From: Thiorhodovibrio frisius
GTDB taxonomy: Bacteria > Pseudomonadota > Gammaproteobacteria > Chromatiales > Chromatiaceae
DNA length: 64,000 nt
Assembly: GCF_033954835.1 (NCBI RefSeq)
Contig: NZ_CP121471.1
Span: 2,040,501 to 2,104,500 of the forward strand
Reading direction: 5' to 3'
A model generated the notes under the pieces. The model was given only the letters and a program-made list of their open reading frames with translations, had not been told where the DNA came from and did no database searches. Each line of letters starts with the position of its first letter. Positions within the stretch are counted from its first letter, which is position 1. Of this stretch, positions 15,267 to 24,526 are shown in pieces. The translations under genes were made by a program, and so were the position numbers.

Positions 15267-16151
15267 TCAAGTCCCGTTGATGCGCTCGTAGTAGCGGGCG
15301 CGGTAGAGCAGGCGGGGGTGGTCGTTGTCGCTGAAGCCGCTTCTGGTGTGCAGCACATTGTTGCCGATCAGTCCCCAGCCGGATTCGAGCTTGGCGCGGA
15401 AGCGCCAGGGGTTCGGGGTGGCGAGCAAATCATTCAAGCAGTCAACCGCCGCTTTGGTGCCGGGGTCATCGCGCCAGCGGATGTTGCGCGAGCGCTGGGT
15501 GAAACGCATGTGCAAGTGCCCGTCTTTGGTGACAGAAAACACCGGTCCGCTGCGATCCGGGCGCAGGGTCTTGCCTTCTGAGGTATGCGCCGGAATGGTC
15601 ATGCAGTCGGGTTCCATCAGCGCGCGAATGTGTGCCGGGTTGCGGTCGCGAATCAGAATGTATAGCACTTCATGATCCATTAGCTCGTTCTCGCCGCCCT
15701 CGTGCGCCGGTCGCACGCAATGCAGCAGCAGACCACGAATCTGCCGCTCGGTGCTGTTGTAGTAGCCGTCCGTGTGCCAGGCGATGGGACGGTTGGAGTA
15801 GGGGATGAAGTCGCGATGGCGGGCGTCTTCCTGCACTGTGAGCGCGGTGACGGCGTCATCGTCGGCGCCGGGATTGTGGTCGAGACTGTTTAGCCCAAAG
15901 GCGCGGCCCATGGCCACCGGGATCTCCTTGCTTGGATCATCGCCGCTGCGGCTGGCGTAAATCGCCATGTTGGCCAACTGGCAGCGCTCAAACAGCGCCT
16001 GATACTCGGCCGGGGTCAAGTGTCTTGGGTCCTTGACCTCTACGATAAGCGCGTTGAGATCGCTCGGAGCGCTGGCAAGCTTTCGCTCGCGCCAATGCTC
16101 GTAAGCGCTGTCGTGGTCAAGGTCAAACGGGGATTCAAACATGGTTGTCAT
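15267..16151 (-). CDS. TauD/TfdA-family Fe(II)/2-oxoglutarate dioxygenase
   Basis: A 294-aa protein of the TauD/gamma-butyrobetaine hydroxylase group. IAWHTDGYYN provides the first His and Asp of the iron-binding HxD...H facial triad. The C-terminal VLHTRSGFSDNDHPRLLYRARY fits the second His and the 2-oxoglutarate-binding Arg. Family members hydroxylate small acids or amines (taurine, butyrobetaine, sulfonates). The substrate is not evident. It stands alone, divergent from the fumarase gene across 213 bp. Confidence 0.8.
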   Translation of the reverse strand: MTTMFESPFDLDHDSAYEHWRERKLASAPSDLNALIVEVKDPRHLTPAEYQALFERCQLANMAIYASRSGDDPSKEIPVAMGRAFGLNSLDHNPGADDDAVTALTVQEDARHRDFIPYSNRPIAWHTDGYYNSTERQIRGLLLHCVRPAHEGGENELMDHEVLYILIRDRNPAHIRALMEPDCMTIPAHTSEGKTLRPDRSGPVFSVTKDGHLHMRFTQRSRNIRWRDDPGTKAAVDCLNDLLATPNPWRFRAKLESGWGLIGNNVLHTRSGFSDNDHPRLLYRARYYERINGT

Positions 16152-16364
16152 CCTGCGGGATGGGGCAAAAGGGGGCTAAAAACCCCCGATTATACCCGTC
16201 GAACACCCCATCCGGCGTGTCGGCTGAATCCGCCCTCACCGGCGAGCCGGTCGGGATGGCGCCGGGCCTTTGCCGATCTGGCGCCCAGCTGGAGCCAGTC
16301 TGGCATGTCCCCTAGGTTGCTCGTTATATACTGAGCGCCACGACTACCTGCCGAGCGATGATCA

Positions 16365-17897
16365 ATGCCCCAACCCAATGCCCTCACAGAAATTCGCGCC
16401 GATGACCTGATCACTAGCGTTGCCGATGCGTTGCAGTACATCTCCTATTTTCATCCACCAGATTTTCTGCACGCCCTGCATCAGGCCTATCTGCGCGAGG
16501 AGTCCCCGGCGGCGAAGGATGCCATGGCGCAACTGCTGGTCAACTCGCGCATGTGTGCGCTTGGCCAGCGCCCCATCTGTCAGGACACCGGGCTGGTCGT
16601 GGTGTTTGTCAAAGTCGGCATGCAGGTGCGCTGGGATCAAAATGTCAGCCTGCAAGCGTTAATTGACGAGGGAGTGCGCCGTGCTTATCAGCATCCCGAC
16701 AATCCGCTGCGCGCCTCCATGGTGTCGCCCCCCATCGGCCAGCGCAAAAATACCGGCGACAACACCCCCGCCGTGGTCCATGTCGAGCTGGTTCCCGGCA
16801 ACACAGTCGAGGTGCGGCTCGCCGCCAAGGGCGGCGGCTCAGAGAATAAAGCACGGTTCGCAATTCTCAACCCCAGCGACAGCCTGGTCGACTGGGTGCT
16901 CGAGACCCTGCCCAAACTGGGCGCTGGCTGGTGTCCGCCGGGGATGCTCGGCATCGGCATCGGCGGCTCGGCCGAGAAAGCCATGCTGCTGGCCAAGGAG
17001 GCGCTGCTCGAAGACATCGACCTGCACGAGCTGCGCGAACGCGGCCCGGCGGACGACATCGAGCGCCTGCGCCTGGAACTGCACGAAAAAATCAACGCCC
17101 TCGGCATTGGTGCCCAGGGGCTGGGTGGGCTAACCACAGTGCTGGATGTCAAAATCCGCACCTTTCCTACCCATGCCGCCTCCCTGCCGGTCGCGCTCAT
17201 TCCCAACTGCGCCGCCACCCGGCATCTGCATTTCACGCTCGACGGCTCAGGGCCGGCAGATCTGCGCCCGCCGCAGCTTGAGGACTGGCCCGTCATCGAC
17301 TGGGACCCGGCTGCAGGCGCGCGCCGGGTCAATCTCGACGGCATCACCCACAAAGACATCAAGAGCTGGCGTGCCGGCGAGCGCCTGCTGCTGTCCGGTC
17401 GGGTACTGACCGCGCGCGATGCCGCCCACAAGCGTATTCTCGAGTTGCTCGACAGCGGTCAGCCGCTGCCAGCGGGAATGGACCTGGCCGACCGCTTTAT
17501 TTACTACGTCGGCCCAGTCGATGCCGTACGCGACGAAGTCGTCGGTCCAGCCGGACCAACCACCTCCACGCGCATGGACAAATTCACGCCGCAGTTGCTT
17601 GCCCGCACCGGACTCATCGGCATGATCGGCAAGGCCGAGCGCGGCCCGGCGGCTACCGATGCCATCAAGCAGCACGGCGCCGTCTACCTGATGGCAGTGG
17701 GCGGCGCGGCCTATCTGGTCGCCAAGGCCATTCGCCAGTCGCGGCTGGTAGCGTTCGAAGAGCTCGGTATGGAAGCCGTGCGCGAGTTCCAGCTCGAAGA
17801 CATGCCAGTCATCGTCGCCGTCGACAGCAGCGGCGAGGCCATCCACCAAAGCGGTCCGCGCGAATGGAAGGTACGCCTTGCCGCGCAATCAGATTGA
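16365..17897 (+). CDS. fumA: Class I fumarate hydratase ([4Fe-4S])
   Basis: A 510-aa class I fumarase, which interconverts fumarate and malate in the TCA cycle with an oxygen-sensitive [4Fe-4S] cluster. Probable cluster cysteines are Cys72 in ICQDTG, the Cys in WCPPGMLGIGIGGS and the Cys in LIPNCAATRH. The C-terminal domain has GPAGPTTSTRMDKFTP and GMIGKAERGP, typical of the beta-like part. The length is that of a fused alpha/beta enzyme such as FumA/FumB. The gene stands alone; its 5' side is shared with the divergent dioxygenase gene. Confidence 0.93.
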   Translation: MPQPNALTEIRADDLITSVADALQYISYFHPPDFLHALHQAYLREESPAAKDAMAQLLVNSRMCALGQRPICQDTGLVVVFVKVGMQVRWDQNVSLQALIDEGVRRAYQHPDNPLRASMVSPPIGQRKNTGDNTPAVVHVELVPGNTVEVRLAAKGGGSENKARFAILNPSDSLVDWVLETLPKLGAGWCPPGMLGIGIGGSAEKAMLLAKEALLEDIDLHELRERGPADDIERLRLELHEKINALGIGAQGLGGLTTVLDVKIRTFPTHAASLPVALIPNCAATRHLHFTLDGSGPADLRPPQLEDWPVIDWDPAAGARRVNLDGITHKDIKSWRAGERLLLSGRVLTARDAAHKRILELLDSGQPLPAGMDLADRFIYYVGPVDAVRDEVVGPAGPTTSTRMDKFTPQLLARTGLIGMIGKAERGPAATDAIKQHGAVYLMAVGGAAYLVAKAIRQSRLVAFEELGMEAVREFQLEDMPVIVAVDSSGEAIHQSGPREWKVRLAAQSD

Positions 17898-18327
17898 TCC
17901 GGCGCGCGTCTTTACCTTGGTCCCCGGGCTGAGAGTGCTCATGCGATGCCTTTGCTATCGCACAAAATGGTTGGGATTTCTTGATTGTGCGAGAGGCAGG
18001 ATTCTGATGCGCTGCGCCTAGGCGGGGGGCTGAATAGGCGCTTGGCCATGGTGGGTCCGCCCAGGCGGCGCTTTGGCTTTGTTTCGTGATCGACTGGGAC
18101 TGGACACTTTAACCAACCCAGATCCGGCCGCACCGCGCGCAGACGCCGCGCCAGGCTGAGACCGTCCTTGTCCCATGGTGGCCAAGCGCGCGAAATACCG
18201 GGCACTTGCGCTCATCTAAGGATGTGGCGGAATGAGCCGCCGTAAAAACCGACGCTGGATGGCTCTGCTGCGGGAACTGGCATACACTTAGTTAATCAGA
18301 CAAGATTCTGAATCTTTCGGGCCACTG
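17898..18327. other. Degenerate region with gene remnants
   Basis: About 430 bp without an intact gene. It contains a minus-strand response-regulator fragment (18116-18172). GTGATCGACTGGGACTGGA near 18086 also occurs near 26142. From about 18285 onward, the leader sequence of the DUF3782-like gene is duplicated near 25755. The region looks like the worn edge of a duplicated segment. Confidence 0.6.
18116..18172 (-). pseudogene. Response-regulator receiver fragment
   Basis: Nineteen codons on the minus strand read DKDGLSLARRLRAVRPDLG. This closely resembles the segment after the phospho-acceptor in the intact regulator at 19893-20591 (GEDGLSLALRLRTVQPNLG). Nothing else of the domain is left in frame. 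Confidence 0.5.
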
Positions 18328-18720
18328 ATGACCACGCTCGAATCGATCAAAGAAACCGTCAAGCGCGAACTGCCGCACAAGAAGGAGCAAAACCACAAAC
18401 GGGAAGCTAACCAAGTGGAGCGGGCTGCCCTGCATGAAGAAAGCTTGGCGCTGGGCAAACGCATCGACCGCAGCATCGGTGCCTTGGGCGCAGGCTGGGG
18501 GCTGCGCTCGGAGAAAGCTTTCCGCGATGCGCTCGCGTCCTCTATCGACAAGGCGGGGATGTATATTTTTGAGCGCAAGGCGCGGTTCTACGAGCGGCAC
18601 CATCAGCGCCAGGCCAATCGGCTGATTGTCATCTCCCCGATGATCGACAGCCGCGCCCAGGATGTCGCCCGACAACTGGGGATTGAAACCTACGGCGAGC
18701 CGGAGGAAGTCTCCGGCTAA
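18328..18720 (+). pseudogene. DUF3782-like protein, internally deleted copy A
   Basis: A 130-codon frame. Its first 15 codons (MTTLESIKETVKREL) and last 45 (from FYERHHQRQANRL to GEPEEVSG) are almost identical to the gene at 25801, but the middle differs. This copy keeps a coiled-coil stretch and WGLRSEKAFRDALA, then jumps to IDKAGMYIFERKARFYE. As I recall the family, full-length members are about twice as long and carry a PD-(D/E)XK-type nuclease core between these parts; that core is missing here. Probably a decayed gene, though still open. About 40 bp of leader is shared with the 25801 copy. Confidence 0.6.
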
Positions 18721-18757
18721 GAGGGCGGGAGATGAAAGGCGCCCGGCGATTTTGCAG

Positions 18758-18799
18758 CGGCGTTATATGCAAAGACAAAAGACTTTGCGTATAACGCCG
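18758..18799. repeat. 17-bp inverted repeat
   Basis: CGGCGTTATATGCAAAG (18758-18774) and its complement CTTTGCGTATAACGCCG (18783-18799) with an 8-nt loop and one G-T mismatch. No T tract follows. It lies between the DUF3782-like remnant and the toxin-antitoxin pair and could be a bidirectional transcript end or part of a repeat family. Confidence 0.65.
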
Positions 18800-18827
18800 G
18801 TATGCACCCGCATCTACTGACTTGTGC

Positions 18828-18878
18828 TTAAACCAGCCGCAGCGGCAGACACAGGCGGTAGCCGAGGCCGCGCTCGGG
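18828..18878 (-). pseudogene. Duplicated 3' end of a response-regulator gene
   Basis: On the minus strand this reads ERGLGYRLCLPLRLV and a stop, identical in protein to the end of the regulator at 19893-20591. A third, shorter copy lies near 25487-25525. In both duplicates it sits directly downstream of the antitoxin gene or its remnant, so the tail and the antitoxin moved together. Confidence 0.65.
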
Positions 18879-18906
18879 ACCAAGAGCGTTAAGTCCTTTG
18901 CCATGC

Positions 18907-19203
18907 TTAAGCCGCCCGGGGTTTCAGCTCCAACCCGAGTCCCAACGCATGAGCCATCTTGAGCACCAACGCGAACGACGGATTGCCATCGGCGGACAAC
19001 GCCTTGCGCAGCCCCTCGCGGGTCACGCCTACCTCACGGGCCAGGGCGCTGAAGTTGCGCGCGCGGGCAATGTCGCCCAGCGCGCTGCGAATCAGCGAGC
19101 CGTCGCCAGGGTCTTCCTCAATGCACGCCTCCAGGTACAGCCGAATATCCTCCTCGGTCTCCAGGTAGTCAGCACTATCCCAGCGGGTAAATCGTTCAGT
19201 CAT
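18907..19203 (-). CDS. Antitoxin of a HigA/addiction-module-antidote type
   Basis: A 98-aa protein with a C-terminal XRE-like helix-turn-helix (ALAREVGVTREGLRKALS, about residues 55-72, then FALVLKMAHALGLGLEL). The N-terminal half is acidic (DYLETEEDIRLYLEACIEED) and probably binds the toxin. The ATG overlaps the toxin stop by 4 bp. It would neutralise the adjacent toxin and repress the operon. A truncated second copy lies at 25532-25725. Confidence 0.85.
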   Translation of the reverse strand: MTERFTRWDSADYLETEEDIRLYLEACIEEDPGDGSLIRSALGDIARARNFSALAREVGVTREGLRKALSADGNPSFALVLKMAHALGLGLELKPRAA

Positions 19204-19502
19204 GGCTCAGGCTCCCATTCTTTGGCCAGCACTTTCGCGCGCGCAATGTCGCGCACCTGCGTGGACTTGTCGCCACCGCACAGCAGCACAATGATCGCCG
19301 CACCCTGACGAATGAAATACAGCCGGTAACCCGGGCCGTAAAACAAACGCATCTCCGAGACACCCTCGCCAACCGGTGCAACATCGCCTAGGTTGCCTGC
19401 CACTGCGTTGCGTAAGCGCGCGTTAATCCGCGCCACCGCTTGGCGATCGCCCAGACCCCGCAACCAGCGGGAGAAGGTCTCGGATGCGATGATCTCTAAC
19501 AT
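19200..19502 (-). CDS. RelE/ParE-superfamily toxin (addiction-module killer protein)
   Basis: A 100-aa basic protein of the Gp49/HigB-like branch: FSRWLRGLGDRQAVARINAR, then EMRLFYGPGYRLYFIR and the C-terminal IIVLLCGGDKSTQ. These are the usual core strands and positively charged residues of this RNase-type toxin family. It is the first gene of a two-gene operon with the antitoxin second, the HigBA-like order. It looks intact. Confidence 0.87.
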   Translation of the reverse strand: MLEIIASETFSRWLRGLGDRQAVARINARLRNAVAGNLGDVAPVGEGVSEMRLFYGPGYRLYFIRQGAAIIVLLCGGDKSTQVRDIARAKVLAKEWEPEP

Positions 19503-19569
19503 CAGAAAAATGTAAACTGTAGTTGGCAGTCTGTCAACTCCGTTGCTGGTGAATTGCAGCCGCGGATCA

Positions 19570-19746
19570 CTAGTGGCTCAAGGTCCGGACTCCAACCAAG
19601 CGGGCGAGGAATACAGCGACAAACATCGGGCCGACTACGGCCTCGATCATCGCGAACGACTTGGCCGGTGGCGTCAATGGCGTGATGTCGCCGAAGCCGA
19701 CGGTGGTTAAGGTGGAGAAGCTACCGGCGTCAGCCATGCAGTGATA
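19570..19746 (-). pseudogene. Potassium-channel fragment
   Basis: The last 58 codons of an otherwise meaningless frame read the pore and last helix of a two-helix K+ channel: FSTLTTVGFGDITPLTPPAK, with selectivity filter VGFGD, then a hydrophobic helix (MIEAVVGPMFVAVFLARLVG). The first helix and N-terminus are missing. Probably a decayed gene whose 5' part was lost in rearrangements of this zone. Confidence 0.7.
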
Positions 19747-19892
19747 CTCGGTGCGACACAGCCGGTGACGCTGGTGGTCAAGGATTTGCCGATCAAGACT
19801 CTTTTCGAGGCGGGACAGGGCGATAGCTTCCATGGATAACGCGCTCTTTTTCGTGTTTGTTGCTTGGCCTTGCTGGAGTCGCGCCTTGATAC

Positions 19893-20591
19893 TTAAACCA
19901 ACCGCAGCGGCAGACACAGCCGGTAGCCGAGGCCGCGCTCGGCCTGGATGATGGGTTGCTCCATGCCGCGCGCCTTGAGTTTGCTGCGCAGGCGCGAGAA
20001 CAGCACTTCGAGCTGCTTTTTGCCCTGTTCGCTGAGTTCGCGGTCGAGCAGTTCGAGCAGTTGCCAGCTTTCCATGCACTGATTCTCAGCCAGGGCCAGG
20101 GCTTTTAGGAGGGTGGCTTCGTCTGGGGTTAGGGTCAGCTCGCCGCCGGGGAACACCAGGTTTCTGGTGTAACGGTCCAGAAGGCTGATCTGGTGATCCG
20201 CCGGCTCTGGCTTGAGTCGGCGCCCGAGGGCGCGGATGGCAAAAGCGAGCTCCTCGGCTGCCACCGGCTTGGCCAGGTACATATCGGCGCCGTGCTCGTA
20301 TCCGCTGATTTTTTCAGGCAACTGATCGCGTGATGTGACCATCACGATACCCAGATTCGGTTGCACCGTGCGCAGACGCAGCGCCAGGCTGAGACCGTCC
20401 TCACCGGGTAGGTTCAGGTCCAGCACCGCAACGTCAAAGTCGGACTGATCGGGTAGCTCGCACACCGACTCGGCGCAATCGACACCGATGGCGCTGAAAC
20501 CTTGCGCGTTCAGGGTGTCGACGGTGATTTCGCGCAGGGCGCCAAGATCCTCGACCACCAGCACCTTCAGGCGGGGTTCGTCGGTAGCCAT
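19893..20591 (-). CDS. OmpR-family response regulator
   Basis: A 232-aa regulator. The receiver domain has Glu14-Asp15 in VVED, phospho-acceptor Asp58 in VLDLNLPGEDG and Lys108 in YLAKPV. The C-terminal winged-helix domain ends in ERGLGYRLCLPLRLV. It is divergent from the signalling cluster starting at 20824, across 232 bp that should contain both promoters. No histidine kinase is on its strand, so the hybrid kinase at 22094 is the best local candidate partner. Its 3' end occurs in duplicate elsewhere (18828, 25487). Confidence 0.88.
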   Translation of the reverse strand: MATDEPRLKVLVVEDLGALREITVDTLNAQGFSAIGVDCAESVCELPDQSDFDVAVLDLNLPGEDGLSLALRLRTVQPNLGIVMVTSRDQLPEKISGYEHGADMYLAKPVAAEELAFAIRALGRRLKPEPADHQISLLDRYTRNLVFPGGELTLTPDEATLLKALALAENQCMESWQLLELLDRELSEQGKKQLEVLFSRLRSKLKARGMEQPIIQAERGLGYRLCLPLRLV

Positions 20592-20823
20592 CGCTCAATA
20601 TTACCTTATTAATATCAATGTTATGCCGTCTACAGAGACTGGCCGATGGCCGATGGCCTTGCCGTACCGAAATAGCGGAACGGCAAGGTTAGCCGCCCAG
20701 TTTACCAGAGCGAGAATCCGAAACCTTGCACTTGCTTGCAGAACGAATCGCGGATTTGTTCACTTCAAATAAATGCTTCAGAATCACCATTGGCCTGCGA
20801 ATCCTTAACCCTTGGACCCCGTC

Positions 20824-22082
20824 ATGCGCCTTTCATCCCGATTTGTCCTCATCGGTCTTCTGCTTTGTGAGCTTGCGGCGGCAGAGGCGCCATCGGCAAG
20901 TCGTGTTGACGTCATGCACTGGTGGGTCTCCGCTGGCGAGCGCAACAGCATCAATGCCATGCGACAGCATATCGAGCACCAGGGCCTTGTCTGGCATGAG
21001 GAAGCCGTTGCCGGCAGCGGCACCAACCGCTTCAGCGACGAACTACGCCAACGGGTGGCGGACGGGAAACCGCCGATGGCTGCCCAGGCCATTGGTTATG
21101 ACATTCAAGACTGGGCGCGCCAGGGACAGTTGGTGATGCTTGACGATATCGCCAGGGAACAGCAATGGGATGAAGTCATCCCGTTTGCGATTCAACACTT
21201 GTCCAAGTATCAGGATCACTGGGTTGCCACCCCCGTCAATGCCCACTCCACCAACTGGCTGTGGGTCAACCACGCACAACTCACGCGCCTTGGTCTGAAA
21301 CAACCGGACACCTGGCCTGATCTGATCGCCATGCTTGATAGCGCCAAAGCCGCTGGCCTGATCCCGATTCGATTGGACATGAAGCGTGGGAGCACACCCT
21401 GCTGTTTGAATCCGTGGCCGCCGGGGCAGGCGGGGTTGAGTTCTATCGCCGGACCTTTGTGGAGCTTGCGCCCAACGCGCAGGATATCGAGATGCTTCAG
21501 CTGATCTTTGAGCGCATGAGCCAGTTACGGAACTACCTGGATACTGGTTTTAGTGAACGCAGCTGGAACCAGGCCACTGATCTCGCCCGTTCCGGGGAGG
21601 CGCTGATGCAGGTGCAGGGAACCTGGGTGAACGGTGAATTCAGCGCCCACGGACTTGTTCCGGGGCAAGACTATGATTGTTTCCGCTTTCCTGACACTCA
21701 GGGAATGATGCTGCTCAACAGTGACCAGTTTATTTTGTTCAAAGACTATCCGGCCGAGCCGGAAACAAGAGACATGTTCGTGAGCACACTCATCAGCATT
21801 GACTTGCAGCGCGACCTCAATATCGCGGGCGGCGCAGCTCCCGCGCGGGTCGACGTGCCGCGAGACCAGTTCAATGCATGCGGTCAGCAGGCGATCAACG
21901 ATATGCGTGCCGACAACATGCGCCGGACGATCATGGGCTCGATTGCAATGGGTAATGCCCATCCGGCTCCGGTGAAAAATGCCCTTTATCAGGTGATCAC
22001 TGACCATCTGATGGGGCGTATCAGCAATACCCAGGCAGTGACCCGCGTTGAGAGCATCATCACAGCAGCACCACGCCCCTAG
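20824..22082 (+). pseudogene. Extracellular solute-binding protein (ABC type) with a frameshift
   Basis: The gene starts with an export signal (MRLSSRFVLIGLLLCELAAA) and continues as a family 1 solute-binding protein: VDVMHWWVSAGERNSINAM, then VATPVNAHSTNWLWVN. Near 21365-21375 the frame shifts: reading from the first frame ends at 21504, while the second frame resumes the protein as AWEHTLLFESVAAGAGGVEF and runs to 22082. A single base change restores about 419 codons. It is followed after 11 bp by the hybrid kinase, so it may have been the periplasmic ligand sensor of that kinase rather than part of a transporter; no permease genes are present. Confidence 0.78.
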
Positions 22083-22093
22083 GGAGCACGCCC

Positions 22094-24493
22094 ATGCATC
22101 TGTTCACCAGCCTTAAACTGACCAGCAAAATCGTTCTGCTGGTCATGCTGCTCGGGGCGCTGGCTGTCAGCATCATGGTCTATTCAATGACCAGCCTTTC
22201 CATGGTGAGTCGGGACTACCAGAACCTGCTGGAGAAAGATGCCCAAGCCTCGCTGTTGATTGGTGCTGCCCTGCTGGACCTGAGCGACTCCAGCGAACTG
22301 GTTCTCTCTGTTCTGACCGAACAGCAAGTGGCAGAAATGCGGGCAACACAAGAACAGCTAAAGAATCAACGCGCCCAGTTCAATGACAAGATCGGGCGTA
22401 TTGCACCGCTCATTGATCAAGTCAATGCACAAATCGATGAAATCGGTGAACAGGAAAAACAGCTCTTTGCACTGGCCGATGCAATTATCGATGCTGCGGC
22501 AAGATGGCGTGGCGACAAAGCGCTGAAGATAATCGACGAGGAATTTGAACCTCAACTCATTGCCATGCGCCAGGACATGGACCACCTGAAAGCTGACACC
22601 ATTGCGCACTTTCAGGCGGCATCACAAAGGCTCAAGGTTAAAACTCAAGCAACCATTGCTAACACCACGTTGCTCTTCACTCTGGCTCTGGTGGGCATTA
22701 TCGGATTGTCGGCCTCCCTGTCTTTTACCCAGATATCACGCCCGATCAAGCAACTGACCCGCGCAATGGGCCGGCTGAGTCTTCGCGACTATCAGACACC
22801 TATCCACCACACCGAACGCGGTGACGAAGTGGGCCAAATGGCACAGGCGCTTGAGGTGTTTCGTGACAACATGCTCTGGGCGGACCGGCTGGAGGTTGAA
22901 GCAGCAGCCAGTGCCCGAGCCCGGGAGCTGGCCGAACAGGTTGCTGAGGCCAAGGCCAACTTTCTGGCCACCATGAGTCACGAAATCCGCACCCCGATGA
23001 ACGCCATTCTCGGGCTCGCACAACTCAGCCTCCGACACCCCCTCGAGACAGGCCAAAGAGAGCGTGTCGAGAAAATCATGCGCGCCAGCCAACATCTGAC
23101 GTGCATTATTAACGATATTCTGGATTATTCTGCACTCGACGGCGGACACGTGAGCGTGGAGGAGATTCCTTTCTCACCACAACAGCTGCTCGACGATGCG
23201 CGGGACATGCTCGCCGAAACAGCTGCAAACAAGGGCCTGAGCCTGCACGCTGAGCCGTCGAACTGCCCCTCCTGCCTGGTTGGTGACCCGCACCGAATCA
23301 ACCAGATTCTTCTCAACTACGCAAACAACGCGATTAAGTTCAGCGATCACGGACGGATCAGCCTGTGCATGGAGTTCCAGCAGCAGGCTGACGATTTACT
23401 GTATTTGTATGGCGAAGTCCAAGACCAAGGCATTGGCCTGGACGAGCAGCAAATCGAAACCTTATTCCAGCCTTTTCATCAAGTCGACAACTCGATTTCC
23501 CGGCGCTTTGGTGGAACCGGTTTGGGTCTGGCCATCTCCAGTCACCTTGCCGAGTTGATGGGAGGCGCGACCGGGGTTCGCAGTGAACTGGGCAAAGGCA
23601 GCACCTTTTGGTTTCGCGTTCAGGTGCGCCAACCTGAAAGTCACGAAACCCTGCCGGAAACAATGCCATCTGAACAAAAAAGCAACGCCCAGAGTTTACG
23701 CGGATTGCGCCTGCTGCTGGCGGACGACAATGAACTCAACCGACTCGTTGCAAAAGAGCTATTGATGGATGAGGGCATTGTGGTTGACGAGGCCGGCGAT
23801 GGCCAACAGGCTGTTGATCTGATTGAAGCCGCAGCTGACAACACATACGCCATCGTCCTGATGGACATGATGATGCCGAAACTTGATGGTCTCAGCGCCA
23901 CCCGCCGACTGCGCAGAAGCCCTCGCTTCGACAAACTCCCCATCATTGCCATGACGGCCAACGCAAGCAAGGAAGATGTGATGAAGTGTATGGAAGCGGG
24001 TATGAATGCGCATGTTGCCAAACCGATTGAGTTGGAAATTCTCCTTAAAACACTCGCTGAACATCGCCTTTGCTCTGAGGCCACTACCCTTGAGGAAGCG
24101 CAGACGCAGGCCGACAATACCGCGATGATCGGCAGCGCTTTGCCAGCAAGCAACACGCTTGATCCGAAGTCGCTTGAGCATCTGCGAACGATCGTCACCC
24201 CTGAGCGTTTCAACTCATTGGTGGACATGCTCATTGCGGACATCCAGCAACGTGGGGAATTATTTCAGTCACTGGCCCCGCAGGGCGAGCCAAAGCAGTT
24301 TCGACAGCATGCCCACGATCTCATCGGATCGGCAGGCCATGTCGGACTCAATCAATTGCGAGACTTAGGCAAGGCGATGACACAAGCTACCAAGGATGAC
24401 GATGTTCAAACAGCGCGTCGATTGGCCGCGGAGATTCACAGGGCGACTGGTGAAGCCATTCAGGAATTACAGAAGCGCTTCAAAAGCCAATAA
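22094..24493 (+). CDS. Hybrid sensor histidine kinase (HAMP-HisKA-HATPase-REC-HPt)
   Basis: A 799-aa membrane kinase. Two membrane helices (about 15-37 and 195-215) flank a mostly helical periplasmic sensor. Then come HAMP, the DHp domain with His296 in TMSHEIRTPMNAILG, and an ATPase domain with NNAIKFS, DQGIGL and FGGTGLGLAIS. A receiver domain follows with Asp591 in LMDMMMPK, then an HPt domain with His741 in QHAHDLIGSAGH. This is a complete internal phosphorelay of the ArcB/BarA type. It lies between the solute-binding protein gene and the diguanylate cyclase gene, suggesting ligand sensing passed to c-di-GMP production. Confidence 0.93.
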   Translation: MHLFTSLKLTSKIVLLVMLLGALAVSIMVYSMTSLSMVSRDYQNLLEKDAQASLLIGAALLDLSDSSELVLSVLTEQQVAEMRATQEQLKNQRAQFNDKIGRIAPLIDQVNAQIDEIGEQEKQLFALADAIIDAAARWRGDKALKIIDEEFEPQLIAMRQDMDHLKADTIAHFQAASQRLKVKTQATIANTTLLFTLALVGIIGLSASLSFTQISRPIKQLTRAMGRLSLRDYQTPIHHTERGDEVGQMAQALEVFRDNMLWADRLEVEAAASARARELAEQVAEAKANFLATMSHEIRTPMNAILGLAQLSLRHPLETGQRERVEKIMRASQHLTCIINDILDYSALDGGHVSVEEIPFSPQQLLDDARDMLAETAANKGLSLHAEPSNCPSCLVGDPHRINQILLNYANNAIKFSDHGRISLCMEFQQQADDLLYLYGEVQDQGIGLDEQQIETLFQPFHQVDNSISRRFGGTGLGLAISSHLAELMGGATGVRSELGKGSTFWFRVQVRQPESHETLPETMPSEQKSNAQSLRGLRLLLADDNELNRLVAKELLMDEGIVVDEAGDGQQAVDLIEAAADNTYAIVLMDMMMPKLDGLSATRRLRRSPRFDKLPIIAMTANASKEDVMKCMEAGMNAHVAKPIELEILLKTLAEHRLCSEATTLEEAQTQADNTAMIGSALPASNTLDPKSLEHLRTIVTPERFNSLVDMLIADIQQRGELFQSLAPQGEPKQFRQHAHDLIGSAGHVGLNQLRDLGKAMTQATKDDDVQTARRLAAEIHRATGEAIQELQKRFKSQ

Positions 24494-24526
24494 GCGATCA
24501 TACGGACATTCTGGGAATACAATCTT

